Of a stretch of 64,000 bases of DNA, positions 23,102 to 30,718 are shown piece after piece; position 1 is the stretch's first letter, and each line of letters begins with the position of its first letter. The stretch is from the NCBI GenBank assembly GCA_947494335.1, contig CANLUT010000003.1, positions 349,705-413,704 of the forward strand, read 5' to 3'. Under the pieces are notes generated by a model, which saw nothing but the letters and a program-made list of their open reading frames with translations, was not told the DNA's origin and made no database searches. This stretch comes from Oligoflexales bacterium. GTDB taxonomy: Bacteria > Bdellovibrionota_B > Oligoflexia > Oligoflexales > RGVZ01. Position numbers and translations under genes: made by a program.

Positions 23102-25458
23102 GTGAGATCGTGGCAAAGCTCAAGATTGCAGTGACAGATTTCGCGCAAAAAAATCAGTTGTCTGGTGATATTGATGAATCACAGGCTACAGGTCAGGTTT
23201 CTCCAGAATTGGGAATGGAGATTCACCGTGAGATTCAGGATCGCCGCGCGTCCGAGTTTTTGGACTACCAACGTGAACATCAAGTCAAAGGCTGTCTCAC
23301 AACATCCAGGGATCTAGAGATTGATCTATCCGGACGCATAGACGGCATGTGGTCAGAGGGAGACTCTCTCCTTGTTGAGGATGTTAAAAGTACGCTTAAT
23401 CTACGTAAGCTCCGGCGAAATCTTTTGGAGGATCCGGAGCATGATTATATCTTGCAGGTTAAAACCTATGGTTGGCTGCTTTGGAAACAGCGCGGCATCG
23501 TGCCAAGACTTAGACTTTTACTCGTGTCCGCAGGGAGCCGCGAGGAAGAAGTCTTTCCCGTGGAGTTTGACCCGGAAAAATTTTCTGAATGGGTAGAGCT
23601 GCGCCAAGAGTTTTTGGAAAAACTATGGGTCGAGGTTCGTCAATTCAAGATGCGGCGCAAAGAGATGGTAAAAGATCTGAAATTTCCCTTTGCGCGTAAA
23701 CGCTCAGGTCAGTCTGAATTAATCAAAGAGGTTGAATCGGCATGTAAATCAAAGTTACAACTCATTATTCAGGCTCCGACCGGAATGGGTAAGACTGCGG
23801 GCGTTCTTTTCCCGTTGTTGAAGTCAGGTCTGCGACGTGGTGATAAAGTGTTTTACGTAACTCCTAAGAATAGCCAGCTACGTGAGGCCGAATCCTTCAT
23901 GAAATCAGTCGCGGTTGATGGCGAAAGGCCATTGGGCTTGATCATGACGTCCAAGCCCAAAATTTGCGTGAATACAGAAGTTAGCTGCACGCCCGAGGCA
24001 TGTCCGTTCGCAAAGGGGCACTATGACAAAGTCAATGAGCATAAGTTAATTGGCGCGTTGAGGCAGGAGCCCATCATTACGGGTGACGTGCTTCGAGATT
24101 ACGCTGCTCGCTATGAAGTTTGTCCATACGAACTAAGTAAGCAACTGATGCCGTGGGTCGATCTTATTGCAGGTGACTATCACTATGCGCTGTCGCCACA
24201 AGCAAACTTGCGTGAGATCGCTAAGCTGCCTCTTGTTACTGATCCAAAGCCTTTGCTTGCAATTGATGAAGCGCACAATCTCGCGGAGCGATCTCTTGAC
24301 TGGTACAGTCATGAAGCGACTCACATTGCGGAAGCGGTCCTGGCCATCAGCCCTAAAAAACTTCGAAGACGTATGCAGATTCTCAATGAGTGGTTAGACA
24401 CATGCTTGTCGGGAGCCCCCGCTGGATCAGTGGTCAAGCGGTTTGATCGAAAAGCTCTTATTGACAACGTGAATCTTTGGTCTGCCGAAATGCCAGCGGT
24501 TTTGGAGGCGGCGCAAGATGACGATGCTTACAGGCCTCTCGTCGAAACCTGGTTTAGCTGGATGAATTTAAGAGATCTGTGTCAGCTTCCGGATGAGCTT
24601 TTTTTTGCTACGAAGAGTCGGGACGGCTGTGGTTTAAACATGCATTGTGTCAACGCCGGGCCGCTGATGCGTGAGAGTCTGGCCAAATACCAAACTTTAG
24701 TAGCATTTTCGGCAACTATGAAGCCATTTTCCTATCATCAGACGATGGCTGGGTTCTGTGAAGAACGAGCGGTCAACAAAGAGTTTGTCTCGCCTTTTCC
24801 GAGAGAGCATCGAAAGATCATAGCGATTCCGCAAATTTCGACAGCATGGCGTGACCGACCGAGAAGTTTGAACAGAATCGCTGAGGTTATTGAGAGGGTG
24901 ATTTCAATGAAACGCGGAAATTATATCGCGTTTTTCCCGAGTTTTGAGCTTCTCAGACAGGCGTTGTCATTGGTCACGGCGGATGGATTTGAAGTCGTCG
25001 AGCAGCCTGTGGGTGCAACAATGAGCTGGGTGCAGGATGTTTTGCGTAAGCTGCGCAAACGTCGCAATGTGTTGCTTTTTGCGGTTCAAGGTGGAGTATT
25101 GTCTGAAGGAATCGATTTACCAGGTGAGCAGTTGATTGGCGCTTTCATTGTAGGACCGGCGTTGTCCATGATCACAACTGAACGCGAAGAGCGTAGGAAG
25201 CTTTTAAGTAAGGATGGAGCTGATGGATACGCATTGACGTATGGATACCCTGCGATGGCTAAGAGTATTCAGTCAGCAGGACGCGTCATTAGGTCCTCCA
25301 AAGACCGGGGACTGATCATCTTGATGGACCCCCGATTCCTAAAGCCGCCATACTCCGACGCCATACCAGCCGACTGGATTGGCGAGGGCGAGTCGACCGA
25401 AGCACTGATAAGTCATTCAATTTTATCGGATATAGCAAGCTTTTGGTCAGAGTCCTAA
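23053..25458 (+). CDS. RecB/Cas4-type nuclease fused to an Fe-S XPD/DinG helicase
   Basis: The first possible start (GTG 23053) overlaps the upstream gene by 49 bases; a GTG at 23110, just past the upstream stop, is an alternative. Numbering from 23053: residues about 50-190 form a PD-(D/E)XK nuclease of RecB/Cas4 type with GMEIHREIQ (His), GRIDG (Asp97), EDVK (Asp110-x-Lys112) and QVKTYGWLL (QxxxY). Residues about 215-790 are an SF2 helicase of the XPD/DinG group: Walker A APTGMGKT (241-248), four cysteines (305, 312, 317, 357) placed as for a 4Fe-4S cluster, DEAH (405-408), and QSAGRVIRSSKDRG near the C-terminus. It should unwind DNA 5' to 3' and cut or trim it. Translational coupling to the nuclease gene suggests a repair or foreign-DNA-processing machine. 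Confidence 0.85.
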   Translation: MADYQSVAHDDSLLDLGEIVAKLKIAVTDFAQKNQLSGDIDESQATGQVSPELGMEIHREIQDRRASEFLDYQREHQVKGCLTTSRDLEIDLSGRIDGMWSEGDSLLVEDVKSTLNLRKLRRNLLEDPEHDYILQVKTYGWLLWKQRGIVPRLRLLLVSAGSREEEVFPVEFDPEKFSEWVELRQEFLEKLWVEVRQFKMRRKEMVKDLKFPFARKRSGQSELIKEVESACKSKLQLIIQAPTGMGKTAGVLFPLLKSGLRRGDKVFYVTPKNSQLREAESFMKSVAVDGERPLGLIMTSKPKICVNTEVSCTPEACPFAKGHYDKVNEHKLIGALRQEPIITGDVLRDYAARYEVCPYELSKQLMPWVDLIAGDYHYALSPQANLREIAKLPLVTDPKPLLAIDEAHNLAERSLDWYSHEATHIAEAVLAISPKKLRRRMQILNEWLDTCLSGAPAGSVVKRFDRKALIDNVNLWSAEMPAVLEAAQDDDAYRPLVETWFSWMNLRDLCQLPDELFFATKSRDGCGLNMHCVNAGPLMRESLAKYQTLVAFSATMKPFSYHQTMAGFCEERAVNKEFVSPFPREHRKIIAIPQISTAWRDRPRSLNRIAEVIERVISMKRGNYIAFFPSFELLRQALSLVTADGFEVVEQPVGATMSWVQDVLRKLRKRRNVLLFAVQGGVLSEGIDLPGEQLIGAFIVGPALSMITTEREERRKLLSKDGADGYALTYGYPAMAKSIQSAGRVIRSSKDRGLIILMDPRFLKPPYSDAIPADWIGEGESTEALISHSILSDIASFWSES

Positions 25459-25478
25459 TTCGGACTTACATAGCGACA

Positions 25479-25509
25479 TTGCGAAACCTCAAACTCATCT
25501 GACTATAAT
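25479..25509 (+). promoter_or_regulatory. Candidate promoter of the acyl-CoA dehydrogenase gene
   Basis: A perfect TATAAT at 25504-25509 with TTGCGA (25479-25484) 19 bases upstream. Spacing is longer than ideal. The leader to the ATG region at 25571 is about 55 bases. Confidence 0.45.
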
Positions 25510-25570
25510 AGAGAGGGTGGATAGTTTTTATTTGGGTATTAAGTTGGCTTACGTCCAGAGGTAGTCTTTT

Positions 25571-26725
25571 ATGATGAGTTTCAAATTGTCGTCTGAGCAA
25601 CAAGCAATTATTGATATGGCACGAGAGTTTGCTCACAAGGAAATGATGCCCAAAGCGGCTCATTTCGACGAGACGATGGATTATCCTTGGGACATCATTA
25701 AAAAGGCCCACGCAAACGGTTTGCTAAATCTGGGTCTTAAAGAAGAGCACGGTGGACTCGGTGTCGGATCGCTGGTGCAAAGCATGGTTGTCGAAGAGCT
25801 GGCCTATGGCTGTTCCGGGATGTCGACTGCAATTACAGCCAATGATTTAGCACTCGGTCCGTTACTGGTGGCCGCTAATCAGGAACAAATCGAAGAATTT
25901 GTGAAACCGATGGTTAACGAGGCTAAGATGGCCGCCTACTGTGTAACGGAGCCAGGAGCCGGAAGTGACGTTGCCGGAATTAGAACGAGCTGCAAAAAAG
26001 ACGGCGATAACTATATTTTAAATGGCGAAAAAATGTGGATCACGAATGGTTCCGTTGCTTCTTGGTATTTTGTTTTGGCAACCATGGACTCATCTCTTGG
26101 TCACAAAGGAATGTGCGGTTTTGTTGTGCCGTCAAATTTGCCCGGTATCATTGTTGGTAAGAAAGAGGTCAATCTCGGACAACGTTGTTCTGATACCCGA
26201 GGCATTGTCTTTAAAGATGTGAAGGTTCCGAAGAAATATTTGCTTGGCAAAGAGGGCGAGGGATTCAAGTACGCCATGAAAGCGTTTGACCATTCGCGCC
26301 CGTTCGTCGCGGCAGTCGGGGTTGGTATTGCCCAATGCGCGATGGATCATGCCGTCAAATATTCTTTGGAACGCAAAACTTTTGGAAAGCCAATCGCAGA
26401 GCACCAAGCAGTGGCATTTATGATTTCTGATATGGCAACTGAAATAGAGGCGGCTCGACTACTCTACCAAAAAGCGGCTTGGATGGCTGACGAAGGAATC
26501 AAAAACACCAAGTGGTGCTCCATGGCAAAATGTCTGGGTGGCGACATCGCTGTCAAAGTATCGCAGGATGCTGTCCAGATATTCGGTGGTTATGGCTATA
26601 ACTCCGAATATCCAGTTGAGAAGTTATACCGTGACTCAAAAATTTGTCAGATCTATGAAGGCACTCAGCAAATTCAAAGAGTCATTATCAGTAGAGCTGT
26701 TTTTGCTGAGTACTCCAAAAGCTGA
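25571..26725 (+). CDS. Acyl-CoA dehydrogenase (medium-chain type)
   Basis: A 384-residue flavoprotein covering the family from end to end. FAD/substrate signatures are YCVTEPGAGSDVAG and KMWITNGSVASWYFV; the catalytic base Glu lies in ICQIYEGTQQIQRVIISR, the position used by medium- and short-chain enzymes; a C-terminal helical domain contains ERKTFGKPIAEHQAVAF. It catalyses the first step of beta-oxidation, passing electrons to ETF. The first two codons are both ATG (25571 and 25574). It stands alone between a nuclease/helicase pair and a lipoprotein/porin operon. The FadL-like porin downstream could serve fatty-acid uptake, so a lipid-use connection is possible but unproven. Confidence 0.93.
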   Translation: MMSFKLSSEQQAIIDMAREFAHKEMMPKAAHFDETMDYPWDIIKKAHANGLLNLGLKEEHGGLGVGSLVQSMVVEELAYGCSGMSTAITANDLALGPLLVAANQEQIEEFVKPMVNEAKMAAYCVTEPGAGSDVAGIRTSCKKDGDNYILNGEKMWITNGSVASWYFVLATMDSSLGHKGMCGFVVPSNLPGIIVGKKEVNLGQRCSDTRGIVFKDVKVPKKYLLGKEGEGFKYAMKAFDHSRPFVAAVGVGIAQCAMDHAVKYSLERKTFGKPIAEHQAVAFMISDMATEIEAARLLYQKAAWMADEGIKNTKWCSMAKCLGGDIAVKVSQDAVQIFGGYGYNSEYPVEKLYRDSKICQIYEGTQQIQRVIISRAVFAEYSKS

Positions 26726-26770
26726 TATTTGGTCAGTCTGAAACAATCAATGAATTTAGCAATTATCTCA

Positions 26771-26801
26771 GCACAGCTTGATCGATGCGGTTAAGCTGTG
26801 C
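26771..26801 (+). other. Perfect 9-bp hairpin after the acyl-CoA dehydrogenase gene
   Basis: GCACAGCTT (26771-26779) and AAGCTGTGC (26793-26801) form a 9-bp stem with a 13-base loop. No T run follows, so it may be a transcript 3' structure or regulator site rather than an intrinsic terminator. Confidence 0.4.
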
Positions 26802-26873
26802 GCGTAACCTCCGATAACTACTAGGTTAAATTAAAACTGACTAGATGGTCACCTAGGGGCGGAGGATCAGCGT

Positions 26874-27899
26874 GTGATTCTGCGGATGAAAGCCAGTGTT
26901 GTTTGTATGCTGTTAGGCATTAGCTTTTTTACTGCGTGTGGTGGTAAGCCTGGTGATCGAGTTGGCCAAAGAATGGCACCGTCATTATCTGGTGATGCAG
27001 ATTCCGAGATAGGCGAAAGTGATGATGCGACATCTGAGCCGCCTGTCGATGCCGTGCTTCCGGGCGAAGAAGACATGGAATACCACAATCTTTTGAGAGC
27101 CTGTGGCGGAATCAATCCTGAGACTCCTGAAGCTTTGATTCTCGATCAGACGCTGAAAGCATATGCCACAAGGCAGCAGGGGACAGAGTCTATTGGTGGA
27201 ATTCCCGTGCGCTATCAGGTCGACTTTGATGGCGAGCTGATCATAAAGTCATCTATCAATAAAAACGATTTGAATCGAACGCTTAGCCTAATTGAAGCGA
27301 CTCCACAACTTGCAGCTAGAAAAGCACGTGAGCGCTTGGCTGCTCAAAGTGGTGAGTTGGCGACGGACTATGTTCCGTATTCCGAGCGGTCTGCACTTTC
27401 TGACGTCGATGCTGCTTGGGATGGTCTGATCTGTACAATTCAACCCGCACTTAAGACGGTAAATACCGTTGGTCGGCGCGTCGTTGTCACCTACAATAAA
27501 CCGCTGCCTATCCACGTGTCTCCCATTGCAGTTCGCGATCGCTATGAAATGGAGCACACGGGTCACCGTCGCTTCGAGCTGGAGGCCACGATTGTCGAGT
27601 CTGAGCATCCCGATTTGCCCGCCGGCAGAGTCATTCCCGGTTTTGTGATAATTGAACCAGTCTCTCCAGAGCAAGTGGTCACTTTGCCTGACGCATCTTC
27701 GATTGTGGTGCGGGGGGATTTTGGCATTCGTATCCATATTCGATTCGGCAGTGATCAGATGACAAATATGATGGGATTAACTCCAGATTCAACCTATCTG
27801 ATTGATCACACCAGGCGTATATTTCGTTCAATCACCGCTGATATTAAGGATGGTTCGACTCCTGTTGTGACGTTCGCGGCTCAGGAGGCTGAACTATGA
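26874..27899 (+). CDS. Putative lipoprotein, first gene of lipoprotein-porin operon
   Basis: A GTG at 26874 has GGAGG 8 bases upstream; an internal ATG at 26886 is also possible. The signal ends in a lipobox (ISFFTACGG), so the protein is lipid-anchored. A Ser/Asp/Glu/Pro-rich linker (about 30-65) follows, typical of proteins that reach across the periplasm. The main domain (about 70-341) is beta-rich and not recognised; it contains RYQVDFDGELIIKS and VLRFELEATIVESEHP-like strands. Its stop overlaps the next lipoprotein start by 4 bases (ATGA), and the third gene encodes a FadL-like barrel, so the three probably form one outer-membrane assembly. Confidence 0.7.
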   Translation: MILRMKASVVCMLLGISFFTACGGKPGDRVGQRMAPSLSGDADSEIGESDDATSEPPVDAVLPGEEDMEYHNLLRACGGINPETPEALILDQTLKAYATRQQGTESIGGIPVRYQVDFDGELIIKSSINKNDLNRTLSLIEATPQLAARKARERLAAQSGELATDYVPYSERSALSDVDAAWDGLICTIQPALKTVNTVGRRVVVTYNKPLPIHVSPIAVRDRYEMEHTGHRRFELEATIVESEHPDLPAGRVIPGFVIIEPVSPEQVVTLPDASSIVVRGDFGIRIHIRFGSDQMTNMMGLTPDSTYLIDHTRRIFRSITADIKDGSTPVVTFAAQEAEL

Positions 27900-28810
27900 A
27901 ATATTTTAGCTTGATGTCAATTATATCCGTCTGCGTATCATGCGGTGCAAATCCGCCAGCAAAAAAGCCCTTGGCGAATGAATTTGAGTCAGATGCCAGT
28001 GCTGCGAATGTCGATGACAAGTCTCCTTATGCGCTCGCATGTTCAGAGGCTGTCAGACGTGATGCTTACGGCCAAACTCTTGATGAGGCATTCAATATTT
28101 TATGTGCAGGTGATTTGAAACCAAGTGGTACGTTTGTGAAAACACTAGCTGGAGATCCCTGGGACGGCTCGTCAGGTCTAAAGATTTTCAAGATTGGAAA
28201 CGCTGAGCACGACACGACAGCAAGAACGACAAAACTAACGGGCGGCGGCACAATTCTGATTCCGATCGAGGCTGAAAAGTTTGCGGAGATGTCCCTTCTC
28301 TATGCCGCAAATCCTGATTTGGCTGAGGAGCACGGAATTCGTCTTGTCGATGGATTGAGGTTAGAACGGAAACTCGATGAAAATCTTGGTTCAATGGATG
28401 GCGTTCTCATGGGTAGAGTTACGTCGCGATTATTGATCGAAAAAGAAATCAATCACCAGAGAATCACGATTGAATATGACGCATCTCGCTCATCAGCCAG
28501 GTTTTCCCCAGATGTTTTTGTAACAGCGACAAAACTGATCCGCCCGATCCAGGGCATCAAAGACATGTATAGCGTCAGTCTTTCTTATCCATGGGAGGGT
28601 GCAGTCGCCGTCACGACATTGATTATGACAAAGACTGACAATAAGAATCAGCCTGGTGTCGCTGCCGAAGCGTTAATGAAAACATTTAAAGAGGGGATTC
28701 AGAACCTGCGCGCTAACGCAGTTGTCATGGGACTGCGAGAATCAGAGTTATGGCTTCGTGCTCCCAATGCGTGGGGTGATCTATTCGATGGGGTTGCAAA
28801 TGAGGATTGA
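27896..28810 (+). CDS. Putative lipoprotein, second gene of lipoprotein-porin operon
   Basis: A 304-residue protein whose N-terminus (MKYFSLMSIISVCVSCGAN) is a lipoprotein signal with the cysteine in VSCGA. A polar linker and an unrecognised domain follow. Both this and the preceding lipoprotein have a short helical Cys-containing segment after the linker (LACSEAVRRDAYGQTLDEAFNILC here; LLRACGGINPETPEALILD in the first). This may mean distant paralogy, but I cannot show it by eye. Coupled to its neighbours by ATGA at the 5' end and by an 11-base overlap with the porin gene at the 3' end. Confidence 0.7.
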   Translation: MKYFSLMSIISVCVSCGANPPAKKPLANEFESDASAANVDDKSPYALACSEAVRRDAYGQTLDEAFNILCAGDLKPSGTFVKTLAGDPWDGSSGLKIFKIGNAEHDTTARTTKLTGGGTILIPIEAEKFAEMSLLYAANPDLAEEHGIRLVDGLRLERKLDENLGSMDGVLMGRVTSRLLIEKEINHQRITIEYDASRSSARFSPDVFVTATKLIRPIQGIKDMYSVSLSYPWEGAVAVTTLIMTKTDNKNQPGVAAEALMKTFKEGIQNLRANAVVMGLRESELWLRAPNAWGDLFDGVANED

Positions 28811-30065
28811 AAAACAATTGAAGTTACATTCAGCCGCATTGATATATTCTTTGTTGAGCCCCTCAGTTGCAAGTGCTTATCCGTTTCTTTACACAGGAAT
28901 TCATCAGATTGCTAACTCCGGTTTATCGGCTCTCGGTAGTTCGGATGCCACGGCAACTGCAGCAAATCCTGCGAATCTTTCGGATGCCCAAGCGACGAGT
29001 TCCTACGCAGATATGGCGATTGTCTCCATGCAGTACATATATGCACATACAAACTACGATCCAGTTTATCTGAAGACAGTAGCTCCTCCAGTCAATCTTG
29101 GACTTAACGTGAAGACTGACTCAGGTCTCAGTTTAGGTCTTCTTGTGAGTCCTCGTACTGCTCCTGGCGCAAAACCTATCCGTGTGAATTCTGTGCCGAC
29201 ATTTACTGGTGCGGGATACGCCCTATTTAATCTAGACATTGAGCAAAGCGGATTTATGGGTGGACTTGGTGCAGGTTATAAGCTTCCAGCAACAGGTTGG
29301 TCTGTCGGATTAACACTTCTTTATGGAGAGGATGGTCAGGAGATCTCCGCCTATGCATCAGAAGGTGATCAAAGTTTGCCGGGCATGGATATGAAGTATT
29401 CTGGGCGCAGTATCCAGGGACTAATGGGAATCGCATACGCAGATGGTCGATCATCTCTAGGTATGACTTTTAGGAGTCCTGCTGCCAGGCGTTATGATGG
29501 CGATATCGCCAGTGCGGTGACAGATAACGTTTATGACCACTACCACGGCGTTTCTTATCATCCTGCGCAGCTGACCGGAGCCGTGCAAGTTGGTAGAGGT
29601 GTGATGGATTATTTGATGCAGGTAAATCGAGACTTTTGGTCGCTCGGGCGCAACGTCGCAAATCGCGGTTTACCTTATGGATCTCCAGAAACGGACTTCA
29701 CGGATAGTTTTGGGGTGTCCTTCGCCGCAAAGCTTCGCCAAAGCGACTCAACGTCGCTGTCGGCGTCCTGCGGGTATTATTCAGCTAATACGGGAGACGG
29801 AAGTGCCATCGATCACGGCTCTACGGCTCTCGATGACACTGCCATTCCGGTTCAAACTGGGATGGAGTTCGGTCAAATGGAGGCCATTCCCCGGGCTGTG
29901 CTGGGTGCTGGAATGATAAGAACCCTTGGAGACAACAGAGGATCTTGGGTTTTTTCCGGTAATTACCAAACGGGCACAAGGACCATACCCGTGGGCCACA
30001 AGGGTGAAGGTTGGTACCACATCGACGTTTTCACCGTGGCGAGCGGGCTAAATGTGAAATTTTGA
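28800..30065 (+). CDS. FadL/OMPP1-like outer-membrane beta-barrel
   Basis: The reading frame opens at 28722, but that would overlap the lipoprotein gene by 89 bases. The ATG at 28800 gives a proper signal peptide (MRIEKQLKLHSAALIYSLLSPSVASA) and a short coupling overlap. The mature N-terminus shows the FadL-type hatch pattern SGLSALGSSDATATAANPANLSDA. The rest consists of alternating amphipathic strands, and the last residue is phenylalanine (SGLNVKF), the barrel-assembly signature. The FadL family carries hydrophobic compounds across the outer membrane. The two upstream lipoproteins are likely partners. The family call is good but the substrate is unknown; other OmpP1-type barrels are possible. 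Confidence 0.7.
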   Translation: MRIEKQLKLHSAALIYSLLSPSVASAYPFLYTGIHQIANSGLSALGSSDATATAANPANLSDAQATSSYADMAIVSMQYIYAHTNYDPVYLKTVAPPVNLGLNVKTDSGLSLGLLVSPRTAPGAKPIRVNSVPTFTGAGYALFNLDIEQSGFMGGLGAGYKLPATGWSVGLTLLYGEDGQEISAYASEGDQSLPGMDMKYSGRSIQGLMGIAYADGRSSLGMTFRSPAARRYDGDIASAVTDNVYDHYHGVSYHPAQLTGAVQVGRGVMDYLMQVNRDFWSLGRNVANRGLPYGSPETDFTDSFGVSFAAKLRQSDSTSLSASCGYYSANTGDGSAIDHGSTALDDTAIPVQTGMEFGQMEAIPRAVLGAGMIRTLGDNRGSWVFSGNYQTGTRTIPVGHKGEGWYHIDVFTVASGLNVKF

Positions 30066-30718
30066 ATTTGGACCTATTTCCACTAACGGAAAATTCTTAT
30101 TTTCTTCCGCATGGTATGCACCGCTTTTTATTAAAATTCGTGCTGAATGAGTTCTGTGTCTAAGCACTGGTCTGAGCCGTCGTCACATGACCTGCATAAT
30201 CTCTTGCCCGTAAATATATCGCACGAGACCCATTAGTCAAACCAGTAAATGAAACGGGCGACGAACAAGCAATATATGTCGTGTTATCAAGATTACACTC
30301 AAATCCATAGACGCCGTTTGTACAGCTCTTATAAGGTCGTCGATTCACGGAGCTGTTCACACCACGGTAAAGGGCCGCCACGGCTGCGTCGTTGGCCAGG
30401 GGGAGCTTAAAAAGATTGGTTTTGATCCTTTATTTTCATTTAATCACACGGCCGCAAGCGCGAGCAAATATCAATCGACTATTTTGAAAAACGTGGTGCA
30501 TCAGCAAGAGACAGGACTGTTTCCAAGATCACTTGGATATCTTATTTGTCATAGCTGATTGACTTTCCAAATTTTAAGCAAAACTTGAGTTCATACCCCA
30601 TGGTTTAGGGGGCTTGGCTTGACCGCTCCGACCATCGTTTGGCAAGGGTTTCCAAGACTAGCCCTACAGCGCCGCCCCCAGCTGGCCAATCAATAGCTAA
30701 TCAGTCGGGTGTCCCCAA
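30066..30718. other. Convergent intergenic region with a decayed Ig-like gene remnant
   Basis: 653 bases between the porin gene and the giant gene. Apart from the remnant at 30160-30431 I see no gene. No convincing intrinsic terminator could be found for either flanking gene; a small CCCC/GGGG hairpin straddles the stop of the giant gene (about 30711-30726) but lacks a T run. Confidence 0.5.
30160..30431 (-). pseudogene. Remnant of an Ig-like repeat protein (C-terminal end only)
   Basis: A GTG (30381) would start a 73-residue product, but the frame carries domain-like sequence upstream of it (KTNLFKLPLANDAAV) until a stop near 30431, with no start codon or ribosome site. The translated part has the secreted Ig-like pattern GFECNLDN...YIACSSPVSFTGLTNGS...YLRARDYAGHVTT. 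This belongs to a domain type (F-x-C-x-LD...C-x-SP...L-x-G...R-A-x-D-x-AG) often repeated in large surface proteins. It does not match the domain types of the adjacent giant protein and is in another frame, so it is best read as the 3' leftover of a second large gene, or of an earlier C-terminus. Confidence 0.5.

Noticed and set aside
23053-25458. Cas4 of a CRISPR system
   Set aside because: The nuclease domain has RecB/Cas4 motifs but is fused to a DinG/XPD helicase, and there is no cas gene or CRISPR array in the window.
28722-28799. Longer porin gene beginning at 28722
   Set aside because: It would put 26 non-signal residues before a good signal peptide and overlap the lipoprotein gene by 89 bases; the ATG at 28800 fits better.
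30090-30112. Terminator after the porin gene (GGAAAAT...ATTTTCTTCC)
   Set aside because: The stem is imperfect, AT-rich and has no T run after it.
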